Below are positions 62,782 to 64,000 of a stretch of 64,000 bases of DNA, in pieces. The position numbers and the translations under genes are program-made. This stretch comes from an uncultured Campylobacterales bacterium. GTDB taxonomy: Bacteria > Campylobacterota > Campylobacteria > Campylobacterales > Sulfurimonadaceae. The stretch is from positions 62,001 through 126,000 of the forward strand of contig CAITKP010000037.1 of NCBI GenBank assembly GCA_903892995.1. The letters run 5' to 3'. Every line of letters starts with the position of its first letter. Position 1 is the first letter of the stretch. Below the pieces are notes generated by a model, which was given only the letters and a program-made list of their open reading frames with translations, was not told the origin of the DNA and did no database searches.

Positions 62782-63345
62782 ATGAAAAAAAATATAACGC
62801 GCTGTGGATGGGTTAAATTAACTGATCCACTCTATGTAGATTATCATGATCAAGAATGGGGGAAACCTATTTATGATGACCAAGCATTATTTGAACTCTT
62901 TAGTTTAGAAACGCAATCAGCAGGATTGAGCTGGTTAACTGTTTTAAAAAAACGTGATGGATATAGAGAAGTGTTTGAGGGCTTCAAGCTTGAGAGGGTT
63001 GCTAAATATAGCGACAAAGATATTGAGCGGATATTAGAAAGTGGACTTGTCGTTAAAAGCAAACCAAAAATTGAGTCAATTATCAATAATGCAAAACTTT
63101 TTCTGGAAATTCAAAAAGAGTATGGTTCATTAAAAAACTACTTTTGGGGTAAAATCAACTTCAATACTATCACAAATGATGTTCCAAACTTGCAAGCACT
63201 TAACTCTTCTAGTGATCTTTCTAGCAATATAACAAAAGAGCTAAAAAAACGTGGCTTCAAATTTATAGGTTCAATCACACTATATGCCTTTATGCAAGCA
63301 AGTGGCATGATCAACGATCATGAAAATCAGTGCCATTGTAAGTAA
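62782..63345 (+). CDS. tag: DNA-3-methyladenine glycosylase I
   Basis: A 187-residue repair glycosylase that removes 3-methyladenine. Zinc ligands Cys8 (TRCGWV) and His22 (YHDQEWG) are present, with the C-terminal His/Cys in NDHENQCHC. The substrate pocket QSAGLSWLTVLKKR matches Tag. It follows dapF by 9 bases and ends close to the convergent exchanger gene. Confidence 0.93.
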   Translation: MKKNITRCGWVKLTDPLYVDYHDQEWGKPIYDDQALFELFSLETQSAGLSWLTVLKKRDGYREVFEGFKLERVAKYSDKDIERILESGLVVKSKPKIESIINNAKLFLEIQKEYGSLKNYFWGKINFNTITNDVPNLQALNSSSDLSSNITKELKKRGFKFIGSITLYAFMQASGMINDHENQCHCK

Positions 63346-63351
63346 TACCTT

Positions 63352-64000
63352 TTAATAGTAAATAGCGATGATCGTAAACGCACAGAAAAATATCAGGTGC
63401 GAAATCCCCTCAAAGTAGTTTGTTTCTCCATCATCTGTCGTTTTCCAAGCAAGCATAATCGTAAATATCAAAGCCCCTATTTCAAGCGGATTAAAATCAA
63501 GTGTAAGACCGATATCGCTTATATAAGCCAAAAATACTAACACTGGAACAGTAAGTAGAATAGAAACGGTTGAAGCTCCCATTGCGATATTGACAACCCT
63601 TTGAATCTCATCATTTTTTGCCGCTTTTATGGCAGTAGCGATCTCTGGCGCAACAGATACAATAGCGATGATGAGTCCAGAGATACCAGCCGATATTCCA
63701 TATTCACGCGCGACTTTTACACCCTCATTTGCAAATATTTCTGCGCCAAGAGCGATGATTGCAATAAAAACAAAAATAGAAGCAATAAGACCAATATTGT
63801 TGAATCTCTCAAAAATATAATCATCCTCTTCCTCTTCTTCGAGCTCCTTATTTTTCTTTGCCATCTTTCTTTTAAGCCTAAAAATTCTACTTTTTGCCGT
63901 TTGCTTAAAGAAGTGAGCATGTGTTTTTGTTTGAAAAACCAAAATAGTCATATAGAAGATAAATAGTAAAATTGCTATTGCTTTTGAGGCGCTCTGTATC
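63352..64000 (-). CDS. CaCA-family cation/proton exchanger, C-terminal part (cut by window edge)
   Basis: The reverse frame stays open to base 64000, beyond the first internal ATG (63951), so the gene starts outside. The visible 216 residues hold an acidic cytosolic linker (KNKELEEEEEDDYIF) and the second repeat with the ion-binding alpha motif SVAPEIATAIKAAKNDEIQR and NIAMGASTVSILLTVPVL. This is the ChaA/CAX layout for Ca2+ or Na+ export by proton exchange. The N-terminal repeat is not in the window. Confidence 0.82.
   Translation of the reverse strand, partial: IQSASKAIAILLFIFYMTILVFQTKTHAHFFKQTAKSRIFRLKRKMAKKNKELEEEEEDDYIFERFNNIGLIASIFVFIAIIALGAEIFANEGVKVAREYGISAGISGLIIAIVSVAPEIATAIKAAKNDEIQRVVNIAMGASTVSILLTVPVLVFLAYISDIGLTLDFNPLEIGALIFTIMLAWKTTDDGETNYFEGISHLIFFCAFTIIAIYY

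Overview
The window comes from a chemolithotrophic Campylobacterota (epsilonproteobacterial) chromosome, most likely Sulfurimonas or a close relative. The evidence is the low GC, futalosine-pathway menaquinone genes (mqnA, mqnD), a periplasmic soxCDYZ block, DUF507, and gene orders familiar from Campylobacter and Helicobacter (recA-eno-small coiled-coil-AMIN; tsaD..dxr-cdsA-x-NFACT; purM / speE-like-coaE-dapF). Genes lie on both strands, mostly in short overlapping operons. The left edge cuts carA and the right edge cuts a CaCA cation exchanger.

Layout. 0-6 kb: carA, DUF507, a DUF805 membrane protein, a MotE/FliJ flagellar pair, purA-hisZ-class V aminotransferase. 6-11.7 kb: luxS, a sigma-54-type promoter driving a 30-codon gene, rdgB, a YajR-like exporter, moaD-moaE-moeA and mqnA. 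11.7-16.3 kb: malic enzyme, AMIN protein, FtsB-like protein, eno, recA. 16.4-21.5 kb: mqnD-fliQ-murB, a polysaccharide deacetylase, an outer membrane barrel, tpx, tsaD. 21.5-23.9 kb: a restriction-modification cassette inside the otherwise conserved tsaD-dxr neighbourhood. 23.9-31 kb: hydrolase, dxr, cdsA, NFACT protein, a large diguanylate cyclase. 31.3-35.6 kb: a probable cobalamin block (TonB receptor, membrane protein, Cys-rich protein, cobyric acid synthase). 36-37 kb: radical SAM/SPASM protein, cupin, tRNA-Ser(GGA). 37-39.5 kb: a compact defence-like island beside the tRNA, with an HTH protein, an EcoRI-type adenine methyltransferase and a DUF262-HNH protein. 39.5-49.5 kb: a second TonB receptor, YcaO, MFS, cold-shock protein, leuC, an OmpA-family protein, mobA, moaC, DUF493. 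49.5-51 kb: an unknown protein and a toxin-antitoxin-like pair. 51.3-56.7 kb: soxCDYZ with thioredoxin, MOSC and possible DUF302 genes. 56.8-64 kb: DUF420, a divergent Y-family polymerase, a BLUF protein, purM, DUF2892, speE-like, coaE, dapF, tag and the exchanger.

The most unusual global feature is a dispersed palindrome, TTACATGTAA. It occurs 24 times perfectly, against a rough expectation below one, and there are about 20 further copies of its TACATGTA core. It lies both inside genes (read as Leu-His-Val or Thr-Cys-Lys, once supplying a stop codon) and between genes, where pairs form stem-loops. Other points of interest are the sigma-54 micro-gene, the EcoRI-type methyltransferase/DUF262-HNH island with repeated operator boxes, a BLUF domain with His at the normally essential Gln position, two methyltransferases each missing a conserved end, and a TonB receptor without a standard start codon.

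Functionally, the molybdopterin genes (moaD, moaE, moeA, mobA, moaC) fit the need of the SoxC sulfur dehydrogenase for molybdenum cofactor. MqnA and MqnD supply menaquinone for respiration.
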